Positions 1 to 9,273 of a stretch of DNA of 64,000 nt are shown piece by piece (the stretch's first letter is position 1; each line of letters begins with the position of its first letter). Both the position numbers and the translations under genes were made by a program. The notes beneath the pieces are model-generated. The model was not told the origin of the DNA, searched no databases, and was given only the letters and a program-made list of their open reading frames with translations. The stretch lies in the NCBI GenBank assembly GCA_945869475.1, contig CAMBOV010000006.1, positions 1-64,000 on the forward strand, given 5' to 3'. The stretch is from Singulisphaera sp. GP187 (lineage in GTDB: Bacteria; Planctomycetota; Phycisphaerae; Phycisphaerales; SM1A02).

Positions 1-1
1 C

Positions 2-394
2 GAAGATGACAGCGACGGATTCAACTTCAACAATGAAGGATGGCTCATCGATCCTCGTCCGCCGCTTGGCTCGCCGCCGCCGCCGGGCACTGTGAATCCA
101 GCGACGTGGGCGAACTCAGGTGGATGGATCGGCTGGGTTGACTGGCCGGCGTTTTGGCATCCATCAAACATTACTTACAGTTTGGTCGATGGATCGACCG
201 AGTCGTATGCGCTCCAGAATCCAAAGCTTGTTTCGCTCATTCAAGGACCACCGGGTGCTGGCTATGGCCACAACTTTCCGCAACCTGCTGACAATCCCGC
301 TACTGGACCTTGGCGCCGCGATTGGATGCACTTTCGCGATCGACTGCTTCCAGGCGTGATTCCACCGATGATTCCGCGCTATCAGGAGCAATGA
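2..394 (+). CDS. Prepilin-like protein, C-terminal part (5' end outside window)
   Basis: The open frame enters from the left edge, so the N-terminal prepilin signal is not visible. The visible 130 residues match the C-terminus of the next gene almost motif for motif: an acidic EDD start, DPRPPLGSPPPPG, a GGWIGW segment, VDGSTESYAL, and the closing GPWRRDWMHFRDRLLPGVIPP. The gene is therefore a tandem paralogue of the gene that begins one base after its stop. By homology to that neighbour it should be a type IV pilin/type II pseudopilin-like protein of the kind expanded in planctomycetes. The function of individual paralogues is unknown. Confidence 0.75.
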   Translation, partial: EDDSDGFNFNNEGWLIDPRPPLGSPPPPGTVNPATWANSGGWIGWVDWPAFWHPSNITYSLVDGSTESYALQNPKLVSLIQGPPGAGYGHNFPQPADNPATGPWRRDWMHFRDRLLPGVIPPMIPRYQEQ

Positions 395-395
395 C

Positions 396-1424
396 ATGAG
401 AGATACCACACGCCGCGCATTCACCGTCACCGAGTTGCTCGTCGTCATCGCGATCATCGCGCTCTTGGTCGCGCTTGCGATGATCGGATTTCAGAAAGCG
501 CAACTGATGTCGCGCACATCGCTCTGCCTCTCGAATCAACGGCAAATCTCGCTCGCGCAGACGAGTTACGCGACTGACAATGGCGGAGCGTTCGCGAGTC
601 CGTGCACATCTTTTCGCGGAATGTCAGGCGCATTCAATCTCTCGAGCACCTGCGGCAATTTTCCGGTGCTCCTCAACGGCGGAAGTCTGACCAACGACTC
701 GTATCACTCGTGGGTCTCGTCGTACCCAGGACTCGACGCCAATGGCAATCCGAAACTCACCGGCAATCTCGAGAACGAAGGCGCGCTCACGAAGGGTCGA
801 CTCTTCGAATACGTCGGATCGGTTCCGGTGTATCGCTCGCCGCATGATCCGACGGGTCGACTGCGAAGTTATTCACTCAGCGCATTTGTCGGCGTCACAC
901 TTCCAAACGACGTCGCGAACTACGGCAAGAGTTGGATCGATTGGTTCTGCGCGCAGGGGGTCACGCCGCGCCAGTGGAACACCACACAACTCTCGCGCGT
1001 GAAGAATCCATCCACCACAATGCTTTCGATCATTGAAGAGGATGGCGGCGCAACGAATCACAACACCCATGGATTCGTGATCGATCCGCGACCACCCACT
1101 GGATCGCCACCTCCACCTGGAGTCCCAAATCCAGCGCTCTGGGCGCTCACCGGAGGTTGGCAGGGATGGATCGACGCACCCGCGATTTGGAAGCCCGCGC
1201 CGATTACCACGAGCAATGTCGATGGATCAACGCAGTCGTACACGCTTGAAAACTCTGCGCTGCTCGCATCGATGTACGAGTCGCAGAGCGCTGGCCAGAC
1301 GCACGGATTGGTGCAAGGCCCAGACAATTCTGAAGGTCCATGGCGACGCGATTGGATGCACTTTCGCGATCGATTGTTGCCAGGTGTCATTCCGCCGATG
1401 GTGCCGCGCTATCAGGCGCAGTAG
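396..1424 (+). CDS. Prepilin-type N-terminal cleavage/methylation domain protein
   Basis: This 342-residue protein opens with a classical prepilin signal: a short basic leader (residues 1-8), then FTVTELLVVIAIIALLVAL. The expected cleavage is between Ala8 and Phe9, with the conserved Glu at position +5 of the mature protein. The hydrophobic helix would anchor it until assembly. The rest is a long globular domain ending in GPWRRDWMHFRDRLLPG, shared with the truncated gene just upstream. The -1 residue is Ala rather than the usual Gly. It starts one base after the upstream stop, so the two are probably co-transcribed. The family is clear, but whether it is a pilus subunit or another surface protein cannot be told from sequence. 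Confidence 0.85.
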   Translation: MRDTTRRAFTVTELLVVIAIIALLVALAMIGFQKAQLMSRTSLCLSNQRQISLAQTSYATDNGGAFASPCTSFRGMSGAFNLSSTCGNFPVLLNGGSLTNDSYHSWVSSYPGLDANGNPKLTGNLENEGALTKGRLFEYVGSVPVYRSPHDPTGRLRSYSLSAFVGVTLPNDVANYGKSWIDWFCAQGVTPRQWNTTQLSRVKNPSTTMLSIIEEDGGATNHNTHGFVIDPRPPTGSPPPPGVPNPALWALTGGWQGWIDAPAIWKPAPITTSNVDGSTQSYTLENSALLASMYESQSAGQTHGLVQGPDNSEGPWRRDWMHFRDRLLPGVIPPMVPRYQAQ

Positions 1425-1472
1425 AGCGAGTCCTCGCTTCAGGAGCGACAGCGACGATGCCCATCGCGGAAA

Positions 1473-1496
1473 TGGGATCATGGGATCATGGGATCA
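1473..1496 (+). repeat. Three tandem copies of an 8-bp unit (TGGGATCA)
   Basis: Three exact head-to-tail copies of TGGGATCA lie about 50 bases past the prepilin stop, in the 197-base gap before the HEPN gene. A fourth, degenerate TGTGAT follows. No transcription terminator with a U-tract is visible in this gap. The repeat is too short to call a mobile element; replication slippage is the simple explanation. Confidence 0.6.
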
Positions 1497-1621
1497 TGTG
1501 ATGCGTCGAATCCCTTCCCCAAGAGCCCCAACAGGACGCTGAAAACGCAGGAGTTCGCAGGAGAGTCGGGCGGTCCCTCACGCATTCCGCCGTCGGAATC
1601 CTGCCGTAAACTGCGGATCGA

Positions 1622-2053
1622 ATGAATGTGAGACTTGATCATTCCTCGCTGAAATCCGCGCTGACCTCGCTGAGCGATGGCATCGCGGTGGTCAGCGATA
1701 CGAAATGGTTCTACGTGCAGACCGATGCCGTGCAGAACACGTTGATCGCGGGCGTCATCCAGAACTTTGAGTTCGTCTACGAGATCAGCATCAAGATGCT
1801 CCGCCGTCGGCTTGAACTCGATGCGGCGAGCCCGACTGAGATTGACCAGGACAACTTTCGTGACCTGCTTCGCACCGCAGCGGAGCGGGGATTGATCACG
1901 AATGTCGAAGCCTGGTTTGAGTATCGAAAGATGCGCAACACGACTGCGCACACGTATGACCATGACCGCGCGCAGAAGGTCTATCAAGGCACGATGGCGT
2001 TCGTGGCTGATGCGACCGAGTTGCTGAAGAACTTGGAATCCCGCAATGGCTGA
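1622..2053 (+). CDS. hepT: HEPN-domain protein, HepT/HI0074-like toxin of a HEPN-MNT pair
   Basis: This 143-residue all-helical protein resembles the HI0074 'nucleotidyltransferase substrate-binding' family, with GVIQNFEFVYEISIKML in the middle. It carries the HEPN catalytic motif RNTTAHTY, with Arg105, His110 and Tyr112 (RX4HXY). In characterised HepT/MntA systems the Arg and His make an RNase and the Tyr is adenylylated by the partner. The gene overlaps the nucleotidyltransferase gene by 8 bases, the usual arrangement for a toxin-antitoxin operon. All three key residues are present, so it is probably active. A promoter was not identified. Confidence 0.85.
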   Translation: MNVRLDHSSLKSALTSLSDGIAVVSDTKWFYVQTDAVQNTLIAGVIQNFEFVYEISIKMLRRRLELDAASPTEIDQDNFRDLLRTAAERGLITNVEAWFEYRKMRNTTAHTYDHDRAQKVYQGTMAFVADATELLKNLESRNG

Positions 2054-2363
2054 GAGTGTGTTGGCGATCGAGCCTCATCACCTGCGACTCGTCCACGAGA
2101 TTCTGAATCGGCATGTTCCCACGCACGAAGTCTGGGCATTTGGCTCACGCGTGACGGGAACGCACAAAGAATACTCAGATCTCGATCTCGCAATCATCAC
2201 TTGCGAGCCCATGAGCATCTCCACAGCGGCGAGTCTCAGTGATGCATTCTCTCAATCCGACTTGCCATACAAAGTGGATCTCGTCGACTGGGCATCCACC
2301 AGCGATTCTTTCCGGCAGATCATCGAAGGCCAACGAGTCGTCGTGCGGCCGATCTCCAACTGA
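2046..2363 (+). CDS. mntA: Minimal nucleotidyltransferase (MntA-like antitoxin)
   Basis: This 105-residue protein has the polymerase-beta-type minimal nucleotidyltransferase motif GSX10DXD: Gly33-Ser34 and Asp45/Asp47 in SDLDLAII, with a possible third Asp in KVDLVDW near residue 78. The family transfers AMP to a target. In HepT/MntA pairs it neutralises the HEPN RNase by adding AMPs to the Tyr of RX4HXY. Its start lies inside the upstream hepT-like gene, so translation is probably coupled. The length and motif spacing are typical. The antitoxin role is inferred from the pairing. Confidence 0.85.
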   Translation: MAESVLAIEPHHLRLVHEILNRHVPTHEVWAFGSRVTGTHKEYSDLDLAIITCEPMSISTAASLSDAFSQSDLPYKVDLVDWASTSDSFRQIIEGQRVVVRPISN

Positions 2364-2381
2364 TCAGCCGCCGCACCAAAC

Positions 2382-3794
2382 TCAATACTCGCAACTCTTG
2401 GGTGTTCGAGCGAACGGGATGACATCTCGCACATTCGCCATGCCCGTTGCGTAGAGGATCGTTCGCTCGAAACCGAGTCCAAATCCAGCATGCGGAACAG
2501 TGCCGTATCTGCGCAGGTCTCGATACCAGCTGTACGCATTGCGATCGAGCTTCATCTCATCGATGCGCTTGTCGAGCATGTCGAGTCGCTCTTCGCGTTG
2601 ACTGCCGCCCACAATCTCGCCGATGCCAGGCGCAAGAATGTCCATCGCCGCAACGGTCTTGCCATCGTCATTCATGCGCATATAAAAAGCCTTGATGTCT
2701 TTGGGGTAGTTCATCAAGATCACAGGACGCCCCACGAGTTGCTCGGTGAGATATCGCTCATGCTCGCTCTGTAAATCCGTTCCCCACGAAACGGGATACT
2801 CAAACTTATGTCCCTTGGCGATCGCCGCCTCGAGGTGGCGAATTCCGTCGGTGTAGTCCATCCTTTCGAAGGGAGCCTCGATCAGTTTCTGCACGCGGGT
2901 GATGCACTCTTTGTCGATGCGATCTGCGAAGAACTTCATGTCGTCACCACGCTCGTTGAGCAGCGCAGTGAACATGTGTTTCAAAAGGCTCTCCGCGAGC
3001 TGCGCATCTTCGACAAGCGACGCGAAGGCGATCTCAGGTTCGATCATCCAGAACTCAGACAAGTGGCGACTGGTGTTCGAATTCTCAGCGCGAAAGGTCG
3101 GTCCAAAGGTGTAGACCTTGCTGAGCGCAGTGCACCATGTCTCGACGTTGAGTTGCCCCGAGACGGTGAGGTGAGTCTCTTTGCCAAAGAAGTCTTGCGA
3201 GAAGTCGACCTTGCCATCTGGAGTGCGCGGAAGATTCGCCAGGTCGAGTGTTGAGACGCGAAACATCTGTCCCGCACCTTCACAGTCGCTGCCGGTGATG
3301 ATCGGCGTGTGGATCCAAAAGAATCCTTGATCGCTGAAGAATCGGTGCACAGCCATCGCGAGGCAGTGACGCACCCGACCAATCGCACCAAACGTATTCG
3401 TGCGCGGCCGCAAGTGCGCGACCTCGCGCAAGTATTCGAACGAATGTGGCTTGGGTGAGATTGGATAGGTGTCTGGATCTTCGATCCATCCCACAACCTC
3501 GACGCACGTCGACTGCATCTCGACCGACTGTCCCTTGCCCTGGCTCGCGACGATCTCGCCCTCTGCGATGATTGCGCATCCCGCCGTGAGTCGCAGAATC
3601 TCGCTCGCGTAGTTCGCGGCGGCACTTGCCACGACCACCTGCAATCCATCGAAGCACGAGCCGTCGCTCAACTGCACAAATGAGATGCCCGCCTTCGAGT
3701 CGCGGCGGGTGCGCACCCAGCCCTTGAGGCGGACGGACTTTCCTAGGTACGAGGCCGGGTCACGAAAGAGTTGCGCAACTGAAACGTCGATCAT
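2382..3794 (-). CDS. asnS: Asparaginyl-tRNA synthetase
   Basis: This class II aminoacyl-tRNA synthetase of 470 residues joins asparagine to tRNA-Asn. The N-terminal OB fold ([19 protein letters not shown]) binds the anticodon. Motif 2 ([21 protein letters not shown] split across the active site) marks it as AsnRS rather than AspRS, and motif 3 is [15 protein letters not shown] near the C-terminus. The open frame extends 52 codons further upstream, but the ATG at 3794 begins [10 protein letters not shown] and gives the normal family length (about 466). It converges with the MNT gene 18 bases away. Confidence 0.95.
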   Translation of the reverse strand: MIDVSVAQLFRDPASYLGKSVRLKGWVRTRRDSKAGISFVQLSDGSCFDGLQVVVASAAANYASEILRLTAGCAIIAEGEIVASQGKGQSVEMQSTCVEVVGWIEDPDTYPISPKPHSFEYLREVAHLRPRTNTFGAIGRVRHCLAMAVHRFFSDQGFFWIHTPIITGSDCEGAGQMFRVSTLDLANLPRTPDGKVDFSQDFFGKETHLTVSGQLNVETWCTALSKVYTFGPTFRAENSNTSRHLSEFWMIEPEIAFASLVEDAQLAESLLKHMFTALLNERGDDMKFFADRIDKECITRVQKLIEAPFERMDYTDGIRHLEAAIAKGHKFEYPVSWGTDLQSEHERYLTEQLVGRPVILMNYPKDIKAFYMRMNDDGKTVAAMDILAPGIGEIVGGSQREERLDMLDKRIDEMKLDRNAYSWYRDLRRYGTVPHAGFGLGFERTILYATGMANVRDVIPFARTPKSCEY

Positions 3795-4036
3795 TCGCCA
3801 AAGGTATATGGGCGCTTGCGGCTTTCGTGTGGGGTGCGCGCGTACCCCAGGCGCGACGTGCAAATCCAAATGCTGCAGCACTCGGTTCTGCCCGCAGCAG
3901 GGGGTCGGCGCTTCCACCCGCTCCCGCCAATTTGGCAGATTTCGCCACAAAACCTCGCTCGGGGGACGGTGGAGTGGTTTGACGGCAGGGGTGCCCGTTC
4001 ACGGGATGGCACACAGTTTGCTCTACCGCACCGCTC

Positions 4037-4564
4037 ATGGTCGCGAATCAGCACCATCTTCAGTCTTTTGACGCCTCCGCTGCCGCGCAGTCTGCGCAGC
4101 CTATGCATGGCGCCGTTGGAACGCACCGTCTCAACCTCCTGCTGGCTTATGCAGGATGGCGTGAAGACTCCTTCGCCGACCAATTGCCGCCGCTCTTGCA
4201 GCCGATGGGTATCCGTTGCATACGCAGCCGCACGGCTCAAGAGGCTCGAAGCGTCATCCTGCACAATCGTGTGCACATCGCCGTCATCGATCTTGCAACA
4301 CCCGCTGATGACTCGCAGGTCGCCCAGAATGACAAGCTCGGCGCGCGCGTCTTGCACTTGCTTCGCGCGATGAGTCCGGTGCCGCCGATGGTGGTGGTTC
4401 GACCCAAGCAAATTTCGCCGCGCGAATCTCAGCGCGGTCTTGTTGAAGCACTGCGCGAAGGCGCATTTTCAGTTCTTGAGCGTCCCGTCCCGCTGGAGTC
4501 CATGTTGGAAACTCTCCGGCGGGTCGTTCAACGTCATTACGCAGGTCATTGGCCCGCGTATTGA
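4037..4564 (+). CDS. Degenerate response-regulator receiver-like protein
   Basis: This 175-residue protein has the outline of a CheY-like receiver. A hydrophobic strand leads to Asp85 (HIAVIDL), and a C-terminal AFSVLERPVPLESMLETLRRVV resembles the beta5-alpha5 region. The acidic pair that binds Mg2+ at the end of beta1 is not present (LLLAYAG), and the conserved Lys is Arg149, so phosphorylation looks doubtful. No output domain follows. It lies 41 bases upstream of groES on the same strand and may be co-transcribed with the chaperonins. The receiver assignment is by pattern only; function unknown. Confidence 0.6.
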   Translation: MVANQHHLQSFDASAAAQSAQPMHGAVGTHRLNLLLAYAGWREDSFADQLPPLLQPMGIRCIRSRTAQEARSVILHNRVHIAVIDLATPADDSQVAQNDKLGARVLHLLRAMSPVPPMVVVRPKQISPRESQRGLVEALREGAFSVLERPVPLESMLETLRRVVQRHYAGHWPAY

Positions 4565-4605
4565 GTCCAGTTTCTGACAGCAGTTTTTAAGAAAGGCAAT
4601 CACCC

Positions 4606-4896
4606 ATGAAAGTTCGACCACTCGGAGACAAGATCATCGTCAAGCGCAACGAGGCGCAGACCAAGACCGACTCTGGCATCTTCCTTCCAGAGACCGCAAA
4701 GGACAAGCCAAAGCAGGGCAAGATCATCGCGCTCGGGTCGGGAATCCTCAACAAGGACACTGGCAAGTACATGCCTTTTTCAGTGAAGAAGGGTGACACT
4801 GTTCTCTTCACGACCTACTCAGGAACTGAAATCAAGATCGACGGCGAGACGTTCCTCATCATGACCGAAGAGGATGTCTTGGGCATCATCGACTAA
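4606..4896 (+). CDS. groS: Co-chaperonin GroES
   Basis: This 96-residue co-chaperonin forms the lid of the GroEL folding chamber. The family signature MKVRPLGDKIIVKR opens the protein, the mobile loop follows (AQTKTDSGIFLPETAKDKP), and it ends in the usual ...LIMTEEDVLGIID. GroEL begins 39 bases downstream, so this is a standard groESL operon. No CIRCE operator (the HrcA site) is visible upstream, so heat-shock control, if any, uses another signal. A purine-rich AAGAAAGG lies before the ATG as a ribosome site. Confidence 0.97.
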   Translation: MKVRPLGDKIIVKRNEAQTKTDSGIFLPETAKDKPKQGKIIALGSGILNKDTGKYMPFSVKKGDTVLFTTYSGTEIKIDGETFLIMTEEDVLGIID

Positions 4897-4935
4897 TCAC
4901 ATCATTCACACTCATCAATCCATACGGAGCAATCA

Positions 4936-6570
4936 ATGACCGCAAAACAAATTACTTATGACAATGACGCGCGCGAGCGCATTCTTCGTGGCGTGCAGAA
5001 GCTCGCCAAGGCCGTGAAGGTCACACTCGGACCATCCGGTCGCGTTGTGATTCTCGAGAAGTCGTTCGGCGCACCAACCGTTACCAAAGACGGCGTGACG
5101 GTCGCGAAAGAAGTCGAACTCGAAGATGCCTATGAAAACATGGGCGCGCAGATGGTGAAAGAAGTCGCCAGCAAGGCCAGTAAGGATGCAGGCGACGGCA
5201 CCACCACCGCAACGATCTACGCCGAAGCAATCTTCGCTGAAGGACTCAAGAACATCACCGCGGGTGCCAATGCGAACATGGTTCGCCGTGGAATCGAGGC
5301 GGCCGTTCGTGAAGTCGTCGCTGAACTGCAACGCCTCTCAAAGCCAGTGAAGAACTCAAAAGAGATCTCGCAGGTCGGAACATGCTCTGCCAACCACGAC
5401 ACGCAAATCGGCGCGATTATCGCTGAGGCGATGGACAAGGTTGGCAAGGATGGCGTCATCACCGTTGAAGAAGGCAAGAGCCTCGAGACCGAAGTTGAAC
5501 TGCTCGAAGGAATGCAGTTCGATAAGGGATACCTCAGCCCACACTTCGTCACCAATCCAGCTGCGATGGAGAGCGTGCTTGAAGATGCACTCGTGCTCGT
5601 CTATGAGAAGAAGATGTCATCGGCCAAAGACCTCTTGCCAATTCTCGGCAAAGTTGCTGAAGCTGGACGTCCACTGCTCATCGTTGCAGAAGACATCGAT
5701 GGCGAAGCGCTCGCGATGCTTGTTGTGAACAAGCTGCGCGGCGTGCTCAAGGTCTGCGCAGTCAAGGCTCCTGGATTCGGTGATCGTCGCAAGGCGATGC
5801 TCGAAGACATCTCGGTGCTCACGGGCGGCAAGCCAATCATGGAAGAACTCGGCATGCAACTCGAGAACGTCACAATCGCCGATCTCGGTCGCGCGAAGAA
5901 GATCACCATCGACAAGGACAATTGCACGATCGTCGAAGGCGGCGGCAAGACCAAGGACATCCAAGGTCGCATCGAGCAACTCAAGAGCCAGATCGAAGCA
6001 GCAAGCAGCGACTACGACCGTGAGAAGATTCAAGAGCGTCTCGCGAAGCTCGCAGGCGGCGTTGCGCAGATCAACGTCGGTGCAGCGACTGAAGTCGAGA
6101 TGAAAGAGAAGAAGGCTCGCGTCGAAGATGCGCTGCACGCGTGTCGCGCAGCGGTCGAAGAAGGCATCCTTCCAGGCGGCGGCGTTGCGGTGCTTCGCAC
6201 ACGCAAGGCACTCGAGAAGTTGAAGAAGACGCTGCTCAGCGATGAGCAAGTCGGAGTCGACATCGTCTTGCGTGCACTCTCAGCTCCAATCAAGCAGATC
6301 GCTGCGAATTGCGGGCTCGATGGATCGATCGTCGCGCAGAAGGTTGAAGAATCAACCGACCCATCATTCGGATTCAATGCTTCGACGGGCGTGTACCAAG
6401 ACCTCGTCAAGGCTGGCGTGATTGTGCCAACCAAGGTCGAGCGTGTTGCGTTGCAGAATGCAGCGAGCATCGCTGGACTGCTGCTCACCACAGATTGCGC
6501 GATCACCGATATCAAGGAAAAGAAGTCGAAGGCGCCAGCAGCTGGCGGCGACGACGATATGGATTATTGA
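4936..6570 (+). CDS. groL: Chaperonin GroEL
   Basis: This 544-residue chaperonin folds client proteins in an ATP-driven ring. Family hallmarks include [25 protein letters not shown], the ATPase motif [11 protein letters not shown], and [16 protein letters not shown] near residue 410. The C-terminus ends GGDDDMDY rather than the flexible GGM-repeat tail of the main E. coli-type GroEL. Such tails occur in secondary or lineage-specific paralogues, so other groEL copies may exist elsewhere in the genome. It is followed by a strong rho-independent terminator. Confidence 0.97.
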   Translation: MTAKQITYDNDARERILRGVQKLAKAVKVTLGPSGRVVILEKSFGAPTVTKDGVTVAKEVELEDAYENMGAQMVKEVASKASKDAGDGTTTATIYAEAIFAEGLKNITAGANANMVRRGIEAAVREVVAELQRLSKPVKNSKEISQVGTCSANHDTQIGAIIAEAMDKVGKDGVITVEEGKSLETEVELLEGMQFDKGYLSPHFVTNPAAMESVLEDALVLVYEKKMSSAKDLLPILGKVAEAGRPLLIVAEDIDGEALAMLVVNKLRGVLKVCAVKAPGFGDRRKAMLEDISVLTGGKPIMEELGMQLENVTIADLGRAKKITIDKDNCTIVEGGGKTKDIQGRIEQLKSQIEAASSDYDREKIQERLAKLAGGVAQINVGAATEVEMKEKKARVEDALHACRAAVEEGILPGGGVAVLRTRKALEKLKKTLLSDEQVGVDIVLRALSAPIKQIAANCGLDGSIVAQKVEESTDPSFGFNASTGVYQDLVKAGVIVPTKVERVALQNAASIAGLLLTTDCAITDIKEKKSKAPAAGGDDDMDY

Positions 6571-6631
6571 ACGCATTGACTGGGAGTGCCGCACGCGGGC
6601 GTCTCCGCGCAGCGCACTCGCGTCGATCCGC

Positions 6632-6669
6632 AAGGCCCTACCCAACACCGGGTGGGGCCTTTTCTTTTT
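6632..6669 (+). terminator. Rho-independent terminator of the groESL operon
   Basis: AAGGCCCTACCC (6632-6643) pairs with GGGTGGGGCCTT (6650-6661) across a 6-base loop, with one G-U pair. It is followed directly by TTCTTTTT. It lies 61 bases past the groEL stop and before the next start on the same strand, as expected for the end of the chaperonin transcript. Confidence 0.9.
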
Positions 6670-6705
6670 CACCATGCAACCAATTCCATCCGTACGATCA
6701 GTCGT

Positions 6706-8055
6706 ATGACCCACCCGCGAAAGGCGCACTCTGCACGACTCGTCGCAGTGCTCGTATCGCTCGCGACCGCGCCAGCGGTGGGCGCGCCGCAGTCGGACGC
6801 GCCGAAGAAGGGCGGATCAAGTTGGAAGTTGCCGCCGTCCTCGTCGCCGAAATCGCCATCGTCCGCCTCGAAAGACGACGATGACGCGCCCGCAGGCGGC
6901 ACACTCTCGCAGGCCGACGCTGCGGCACTCGTCGCGATGGCACACGCGCAGCGCGTCGCATCGGCACGCGGCGGAGTTGTTGGCGCGTGGAATGACTCGG
7001 TGCAGCTCTACTTTGCGCAGTCGACCGAGTTACTCGCGCCCGAGAGTTTTCTCGCTGTCTCTTCGCCGACTGTGATCGACCTCGCTCCCGGTTCGATTGG
7101 ACTCTTCGTGCAACACTTTCCAATCACCGACGGCCTCGCATTTGGTTCGATCGCGCGCGCGACAAGCAGCGATGGTGGATCGAACTGGAGCCAACTCGAG
7201 CGATGCACATTTGAGGGATTGCCCGCCGTGATGGACGGTCCCGCAAATCCATGCGTCTGCTCTGCCGGCGCCGGCAAGTTGCGAATGTATTTCGTCGCGC
7301 GTGATTACTCAGCCCCGCAACCAGCGCGCGTGCTTCTGTCTGCGCTCTCGACTGATCAAGGGCGAACATGGCGCGTTGAGCCATCACAGAACATGCCGCT
7401 CGATGAACGGATCGCAGCAGGAGCAGAACTCTTCGATCTCTCGGCGACGACAGTTGGTTCGACGACGTACATCCTGATCGCAGTCTCCAACGAAGGCGAG
7501 CCACTCCTCTACGCTTGCGCAGTTGGTGATGGAGTCTCGGTGATGCGTCCCATGCGACCGAAGAATGCCGCCGATGCAGACGCTGGTGCAACTTTCAGAG
7601 GCTCGGCCACCAGCGACAAGGCCCAGATCATTTTCACAGGAATGCCCTCGAAAGAAGGGGAATTGCTGCGCGTGACGAGTCGCACCGGAAGCGCCTGGAA
7701 AGCAGAACCACTCGACGCCAACGCGCGACCGCCGCTCGATGGTGCGATCGATGTTGCGTACTTCAACGACGTCGCAAGTGGACGGCACCTCTACGCAATC
7801 GTCACACGCGACGATCATCCGCTGCCGCAGAGTCCGCTGCCGACGACCCCACTTCCAGAATCGCCACCAACCGATGGTGACGCACCGCCGGCGAGTTCAG
7901 AAGATGGCGCACTCGAGGTCGCACCCACCGGCCGTAAGACGTCAGATCCAGTTGCTGCACCCGTCGCACCAGAAGTTCGTCCGCTTGGCGGGAAAAAATC
8001 GTCACCCGTTGGCGGACAAAAGGGACCGACCGCGCCTCCCATGTTCAGTCTGTAA
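6706..8055 (+). CDS. Exported protein with Asp-box (BNR/sialidase-like) repeats
   Basis: The chosen ATG begins MTHPRKAHSARLVAVLVSLA, a signal peptide with a likely cut after AVGA. A frame upstream is open but overlaps the groEL terminator. The 449-residue protein carries a low-complexity Ser/Pro/Lys linker (about residues 30-60). A central domain contains two Asp-box motifs, SSDGGSNWSQLE and STDQGRTWRVE, typical of sialidase-type beta-propellers. The tail is rich in Pro and ends near GQKGPTAPP. Asp boxes mark a fold, not an activity, and sialidase active-site residues cannot be assigned. It is probably secreted or periplasmic. Its stop is 4 bases from that of the convergent prepilin gene. Confidence 0.7.
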   Translation: MTHPRKAHSARLVAVLVSLATAPAVGAPQSDAPKKGGSSWKLPPSSSPKSPSSASKDDDDAPAGGTLSQADAAALVAMAHAQRVASARGGVVGAWNDSVQLYFAQSTELLAPESFLAVSSPTVIDLAPGSIGLFVQHFPITDGLAFGSIARATSSDGGSNWSQLERCTFEGLPAVMDGPANPCVCSAGAGKLRMYFVARDYSAPQPARVLLSALSTDQGRTWRVEPSQNMPLDERIAAGAELFDLSATTVGSTTYILIAVSNEGEPLLYACAVGDGVSVMRPMRPKNAADADAGATFRGSATSDKAQIIFTGMPSKEGELLRVTSRTGSAWKAEPLDANARPPLDGAIDVAYFNDVASGRHLYAIVTRDDHPLPQSPLPTTPLPESPPTDGDAPPASSEDGALEVAPTGRKTSDPVAAPVAPEVRPLGGKKSSPVGGQKGPTAPPMFSL

Positions 8056-8059
8056 CTTC

Positions 8060-9196
8060 TTACTTCGCGCCGACGGTGTCTCGACCTTGAATGCCATCGG
8101 TCGTGAGAACGTGAAAGGCAGTGTTTACAAGTTGGTCATACGCCTGCGCGGTGTAGTAAGCGTTGAAGTTGCCGCCGAGCGGAGTGCCGCGATGCCAGAG
8201 TCCCTTGCCAGTTGTTGAGACGTTCGTGTTCGTTGCATTCTGTCCCGAGACGCGTGAGTCCGCTTCCATCGCGTCGGCGACTCCGGTCATCTGAACATGT
8301 CCATCGAAGTAGAGGCAGACTGGCGCAGAGTTGTAGCCCTGGTTGAAGAGCCACGGCGATGCGGGCGAGAAGGCACTGCAATTCTCGCCGCCTTCACGAT
8401 TCTGCAGCCAGATGCGCTCAATCATGCGTGTCTTGAGATCGGGATAGGTCGCCATTCCAGCACCTGGTGCTCGATACGCGCCCGGCCCGCATTGGTTTGG
8501 CTTGCCTGCGTTTGGAGAGTCAGCGATCGTTGATGAGAGCACATCGGGAGCCCACATCGCCGCAGGACTCCACACATACGTTGAGCGAATAGAACTTCCG
8601 CCCGTCGAGTTTGGAGGGCAAAACTCCCCTGGATAGGCGAGCGCTGGCGCTGCAGCTTCAAGATTCATCCGATCCTTTGGAGCCCAGAACACTCGGTCGT
8701 AGTACCGACCGTTGAGGTAGTCGTTGAATGCCTTGTAGTTCGGTAGGCGCCACGAGCCGAAGACTCCGTTGGCGTAACTCCACTCGTTGGCGACGTAGAC
8801 GGGAATGTTGCCGCAGTTTCCAGGAAAGCCAGCAGGGCAGAGAGAGCCGGCGATCCAGAATCCCCAGAGTCCACCCGTCGCATCCCATCCAGCAATCATC
8901 TGCGGAAGGCAGGCGACTGACGATTGGTAGATCGCGCAGTTTCCGTTTGCGGGAGGCGCTCCAAAGTCATCTGGGATCGCTGTGAATTGGCGGTCTTGCC
9001 AGTCGGCGCCATAGGTTGCGTTGGCTTTCGCGAGATTGTTGAGATTCGCTGCACTCTGCGTGACGAGCGCCGCTTCTTTCGCCTTGCCAATGGCCGGCAA
9101 GAGGATGGCGATCAACAGTGAGATGATCGCAACAACCACCAATAACTCAACGATCGTGAACGCTCGGTTCACGACTGCTTCGCATCGTCTCTTCAT
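8060..9196 (-). CDS. Prepilin-type protein (paralogue A of tandem pair)
   Basis: With the start at 9196 the protein is 378 residues: a basic leader MKRRCEAVVNRA, then FTIVELLVVVAIISLLIAILLPAIGKAK, the prepilin cleavage/methylation signal with Glu at +5. The body contains the planctomycete pilin-like signatures YGADWQDRQFTA and, near the C-terminus, LYFDGHVQMTG. It ends in TDGIQGRDTVGAK. It is very similar along its whole length to the gene 137 bases upstream, so the pair arose by tandem duplication. An ATG ten codons further upstream (9226) is also in frame. Probably a pilin or pseudopilin; the specific role is unknown. Confidence 0.85.
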   Translation of the reverse strand: MKRRCEAVVNRAFTIVELLVVVAIISLLIAILLPAIGKAKEAALVTQSAANLNNLAKANATYGADWQDRQFTAIPDDFGAPPANGNCAIYQSSVACLPQMIAGWDATGGLWGFWIAGSLCPAGFPGNCGNIPVYVANEWSYANGVFGSWRLPNYKAFNDYLNGRYYDRVFWAPKDRMNLEAAAPALAYPGEFCPPNSTGGSSIRSTYVWSPAAMWAPDVLSSTIADSPNAGKPNQCGPGAYRAPGAGMATYPDLKTRMIERIWLQNREGGENCSAFSPASPWLFNQGYNSAPVCLYFDGHVQMTGVADAMEADSRVSGQNATNTNVSTTGKGLWHRGTPLGGNFNAYYTAQAYDQLVNTAFHVLTTDGIQGRDTVGAK

Positions 9197-9273
9197 TCGT
9201 GAGAGCCTATCTCGCGAATGCAACATGAGCGCTCAGAATTCCGATGAAAAACCAGGCGCAAAAAACCAGTGGC

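Noticed and set aside
4565-4605. CIRCE operator before groES
   Set aside because: No TTAGCACTC-N9-GAGTGCTAA or near match was seen before groES or before the receiver gene.
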